From Mesaphorura yosii (lineage: Eukaryota; Arthropoda; Collembola; Poduromorpha; Tullbergiidae): 26,392 bases of DNA. Location of the stretch: positions 1 through 26,392 of the forward strand of contig WIXG01000691.1 in assembly GCA_009869945.1 (NCBI GenBank). Reading direction: 5' to 3'. This document shows, piece by piece, positions 23,501 through 26,392 of this stretch. Each line of letters opens with the position of its first letter. Positions within the stretch are counted from its first letter, which is position 1. The position numbers and the translations under genes are program-made. Below the pieces are notes generated by a model. It searched no databases. It was not told the origin of the DNA and worked only from the letters and a program-made list of their open reading frames with translations.

Positions 23501-26392
23501 TCCAGCCTGGTCCAGAAATATTTGCCTTGGTTGACGAAGAGGTTGTGGTCCCAGCAAAGAAGATTTATGATGCCAAGAGACCAATCAAAGTGACCAGTAA
23601 AAAATTGAAAGCTGAAAATCAGGATCAAAAGGCCAAAGATGAAAAACGGAGTTCTAAACCTTTGGTAAGAGACCCTTGCCTTTGTCTACTCAACAGAAGC
23701 ACAAGCAAACGTCAAAACCAGCGAATTTATTATTCGCTTCGTTTTTCAGGTGGTGGAGTGTATTGAATTTCCCGACTGCATTGTTCCGCCTGTCGTCCAA
23801 CTAAGTGCAATAATTTCCGCCGTTCGGCAACACCACCCGGACGCCATTCTGGACACGCTCGTTTTCACGTTAAGAAATGAAATTTCAACAACCGGTAATG
23901 CATTTAATCTTCTTTGCAATTGGGGGCTGCTCGTGTTAACCGGCAGTGCTTCTCTTAGGCCAACCAGAAAAGATTGAGGCTGCCACGCAAACCGCGGCGG
24001 AAAGAAATGCAGCGCCCTCGTCCAGCCCCAAAGAGACGAATGCCACTCGCGTAGAAATTCCAGAAATATTCCGAACCAGTCTGATCACGTCGACTATTGA
24101 GGTGTTCAGCAGGCTCGGCGGGTTGGCCCTGCTGGCAAGACATTTGCCAGTCGTCTATCCCGACACACTCCGACAAATTGGCGTGGGATCAAAGTTGGCT
24201 GGCTCCTATCCCAGCTCAGCCGGGGTTGAGAAAGAGATGCTCATGAACGGCCTCCCAGACGATTGGGTCAAAATTGACAGTGCAGAAGACTTTTATGAGG
24301 TAAAGGAAAAGAAACAAGTAACTTAACTAACAGCTTCCAGAATTCTTACAGGTACAGATATTTTAAAAGAGTTTAATTTTGAAGGAAATGATGGAAGGAA
24401 TGGTGTCATCTTCCTCTGGCATGGGTGCTTCGCTCCGGAGGGCGCCCACATTGCGCCCATTGGTCCCTGTCCCAGGAATTCCACCCCATTCACTCGCGGC
24501 TTTCGGCCTCTTCCTTGGACTCCCCAGATTCGCCGACATCTTGTTGGGAGAGCGCGAAGGGGCCCAGTGCATGCTCCGCCTGGTCATGGGAGTGACGGAC
24601 GACGCCGATGGAAGTAAGAAAATAAAATACTCAAGCAAAGGACGCAGTTGATATTGGTGACTAACTGCTTACCCTTGCAGACAACATCTTCAACACGCCA
24701 GTGGCAAAAACCTTGTCAACTTTACCGTTCAACGTTCTTCGGTGTCTGCTGGACGTGTTACCACTGACCACGGAGGAGGGTCTGCTCCTGCGAAGAGCGA
24801 TGATAGACATTAAGGCAGTGCATTTCATTCTGGCGTGCTTCGCCATCTTCACTCATCAAACCTGTAACCCAGCCTTAGTTCCTGGAATCCAGCACGAGGT
24901 AGTGAAGTTCAACATGTGAATCACTAAACACTGATTGAGCTTGCTTGACGAGATGTCTGATTTTCTATGCTAGCTGGTTATTTCTGCCACGAAGGCCCAG
25001 AGTGGGTACGGCGACAAGACTGACAAGTCGGACGATAAGTCTCATGTGTACTGGGCCAAGGGAACAGGGTTTGGAACTGGAAGCACGGCTCAAAGCTGGG
25101 ACATCGAGCTTGCTATGCAGAAGAAACAGGTGGAAGAAGAAAATGTAGCTTGCTTCTTCCAGGTTCTCTCTAGCTTCATAAAAAGCAGTGAGCAAAAGCT
25201 TGAGGTTGTCGGGAACCCACCAAATGTCGTCGTGGCTGAAATTTATGAACTTCTCAAGCAGTCGTGCCTGCTTCCGGCCATTGCAGGTTACCTCAGAAAT
25301 GACTCGGGTGAGTTTTCCACTGCGTGCTGACTTTGGTTTGTACTTTGTTATTCCATTTCATGTAATTTTTTTATTTAGTCCTGGACATGGCCAGACACAT
25401 CCCCCTTTACAAGTCGGTGCTTTTGTTTCTTCGATCTCTGGTGTCCAACCAGGATTTACTGCCCCTCCTTCTGCCTCCCAAACGGCGCTCCCCAGCACAG
25501 TCGGATTCAGACGACGATTCAATTTCCAAGCTCCTCACAAAAATGAAGATAATCGTCGACAACTATTCAAAGCGACTAACGTGAGTTTATAAAGAGTTTG
25601 AAGATATTTAAGGTATTAAACGACTTTCGCTTTCTGCTTCACAGTAGCTCTAAGAGAAGTAAATCCAAGGGCAATGGAAAAGTGCCAGATGACTTGGAAG
25701 ACGAAGGACTCACAGTATTAATCCCAGACATACAATCCACTGCTGTTTATGTTGAGGTTCGACTGCCGCCAAACTATTCGACTAAATATCATAAAATTAT
25801 TTCGTGGAAATTAAATCCTTGTAATCTTCTTTTGTACGTGCAGCAAGCTGTCACTCATTTGCTGAAGCAAGATGCTGATGTAGAGATGATGGATCTGGGA
25901 GACTCTTCCATCGTTCCTATGCCCAAGAGTTTGGAAGATAGATATGTGGAAGAGATGAAGAAGCTGCAATTTGGTAATTTTTAATTATCCAGCAGACACC
26001 GGGATTTTTTTTTACATAACTCGAACATCACTTCCGCAATTATCTTGTAGCATTCTTCGACTTCACGACTGAGAATGAAGACGGCAGCGGCGTTTCCTTC
26101 ACGGTGTCCTACCACTACGAAAACAATGTAAAGCAAAATTTCGCCAAGAGTTTTCCAGCGCGGCTGAAGCGGTTGGCCCAAGAAAGTGTCACTCTGTCTA
26201 ATTCGCTGCCGATTGCGTACGGAAGCGCAATTTTTGTCAGAAGTGACACGGATCGTCTCGATGTCATGAAGGTATGCCAAATTGAAATTTTGGCCAGCAC
26301 ATTCACAAGATCGATCGCATTTGAAACGACTTCTCATGGTATTTTTGTTGATGCAGGTGCTTATTACGGGGCCTGCTGCCACGCCGTACTCC
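9074..26392 (+). CDS. BIRC6: BRUCE/BIRC6 giant ubiquitin-conjugating enzyme, 3' end cut by window
   Basis: Giant E2/E3 hybrid that ubiquitinates pro-apoptotic factors (caspases, SMAC, HtrA2) and restrains apoptosis and autophagy. 58 exons were resolved, all GT-AG, giving 13,074 nt or 4,358 codons to the window end; human BIRC6 has about 4,857 residues. Order, with approximate residues: N-terminal beta-propeller; BIR 233-310 inserted in it; first beta-sandwich/carbohydrate-binding-like module 820-990; Pro-rich stretch 1505-1570; second module 1600-1720 (IDRMHSGARRFVVLDFG); helical repeats; third module 2954-3110 (PPHRRARSPVWSYHFF); UBL-like 3540-3618; KGTGFGTGSTA near 4045; UBC start 4308. Start chosen as the first in-frame ATG, giving MADTQDS. 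Exons that need care: 16039-16245, 16313-16527, 16587-16855, 18478-18618, 18700-18845, 21338-21606. No frameshift or stop remains. The UBC catalytic Cys lies beyond the window. Confidence 0.97.
10010..10483 (+). other. BIRC6: BIR zinc-binding domain of BRUCE
   Basis: Residues about 233-310, spread over exons 4-7. The BIR pattern is complete: RFATFGNWP, then AQAGFYHSPASTGDDRSMCF, C-x2-C (Cys277, Cys280), WEPTDEPWSEHERH and the last ligands His297 and Cys304. In inhibitor-of-apoptosis proteins this fold binds IAP-binding motifs of caspases, SMAC or Reaper-type proteins. A 20-nt exon (10327-10346) encodes EPTDEPW in the middle of it. Confidence 0.96.
14615..19928 (+). other. BIRC6: BRUCE exons 18-34 (coordinates)
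   Basis: Exon limits: 14615-15424, 15542-15758, 15833-15981, 16039-16245, 16313-16527, 16587-16855, 16922-17109, 17192-17308, 17381-17936, 18008-18191, 18288-18411, 18478-18618, 18700-18845, 18932-19121, 19198-19444, 19512-19720, 19805-19928. Exon 22 (16313-16527) was placed by its match to the family pattern LCESLFRDLC...PWWGKFL...MFPQDR, which is not in the frame of the long ORF covering it. The 81-nt segment 18619-18699 is called an intron because removing it restores the family spacing between CFDHIFLML and IERLLQLW. The Pro-rich region and the second beta-sandwich module are in exons 18-19; armadillo-like helices follow. Confidence 0.9.
19998..26392 (+). other. BIRC6: BRUCE exons 35-58 (coordinates)
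   Basis: Exon limits: 19998-20219, 20290-20411, 20486-20669, 20731-20931, 20999-21275, 21338-21606, 21679-21842, 21909-22030, 22094-22245, 22308-22517, 22597-22659, 22736-23035, 23103-23336, 23411-23664, 23750-23894, 23959-24299, 24385-24613, 24681-24898, 24974-25307, 25379-25580, 25645-25756, 25844-25973, 26051-26271, 26357 onward. Family landmarks are PLIVSETFVLLVLK, EILLQPSPPHRRARS, LEVSRE, PPHSLAAFGLFL, YWAKGTGFGTGSTA, DMARHIPLY, LTVLIPDIQ and LEDRYVEEMKKLQF. Two in-frame introns (21607-21678, 21843-21908) and one at 25757-25843 were removed on splice-site and homology grounds. Confidence 0.92.
26158..26392 (+). other. BIRC6: Start of the UBC (E2) domain, cut by the window
   Basis: Residues about 4308-4358: ARLKRLAQESVTLSNSLP, then FVRSDTDRLDVMK and, after an 85-nt intron (26272-26356), VLITGPAATPYS. 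This matches the opening of the BIRC6-type UBC fold. The catalytic cysteine, normally some 40-50 residues after TPY, is outside the window. Confidence 0.95.

Noticed and set aside
24350..24356. Acceptor TTACAG|GTACAG for BRUCE exon 51
   Set aside because: Using it gives a stop codon after a few residues; the acceptor at 24383-24384 keeps the frame and is followed by the expected sequence leading to PPHSLAAFGLFL.

Overview
This window looks like intron-rich, compact nuclear DNA from an arthropod. The calmodulin protein matches the arthropod consensus as I remember it. The SmD2 N-terminus ([16 protein letters not shown]) is insect/crustacean-like. Every intron placed here is GT-AG and most are 57-117 nt, which would fit a crustacean or early-branching hexapod, but I cannot name the species. 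No prokaryotic, viral, transposon, CRISPR, tRNA or rRNA signal was found.

Layout: (1) 1-1223, upstream region of calmodulin with a CT/GAGA-rich patch. (2) 1224-3637 (+), complete calmodulin gene, four coding exons, the first only the ATG, with a 1.6-kb last intron. (3) 3638-about 5850, probable long calmodulin 3' UTR with several poly(A)-type hexamers and a GC-rich double hairpin near 4650-4707. (4) 5899-6132 (+), an unrecognised 77-codon ORF with coding-like composition just ahead of the next gene. (5) 6169-6888 (+), complete SmD2 (SNRPD2), four exons. (6) 7254-8304 (-), complete 20S proteasome alpha-6 subunit (PSMA6/Prosalpha1), five exons, tail-to-tail with SmD2. (7) 8305-9073, a 769-bp head-to-head promoter region shared with the next gene and carrying a cluster of AGTCAA hexamers. 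(8) 9074-26392 (+, runs off the window), BRUCE/BIRC6, the giant BIR-containing ubiquitin-conjugating enzyme. It was resolved here into 58 exons giving 4,358 codons up to the window edge, inside the UBC domain.

The BRUCE frame is continuous once two traps are handled. Several introns are multiples of three with no stop, so they masquerade as coding sequence. One exon (16313-16527) is used in a different frame from the long ORF that spans it. The genes are housekeeping or signalling genes: Ca2+ sensing, the spliceosomal Sm core, the proteasome and ubiquitination. The only obvious functional link is the divergent pair, a proteasome subunit and a giant E2/E3 ubiquitin enzyme sharing one upstream region. 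I saw no convincing evidence of a wholly new biological system. The items most worth checking are the short ORF before SmD2, the AGTCAA cluster, the double hairpin and the open-frame introns of BRUCE.
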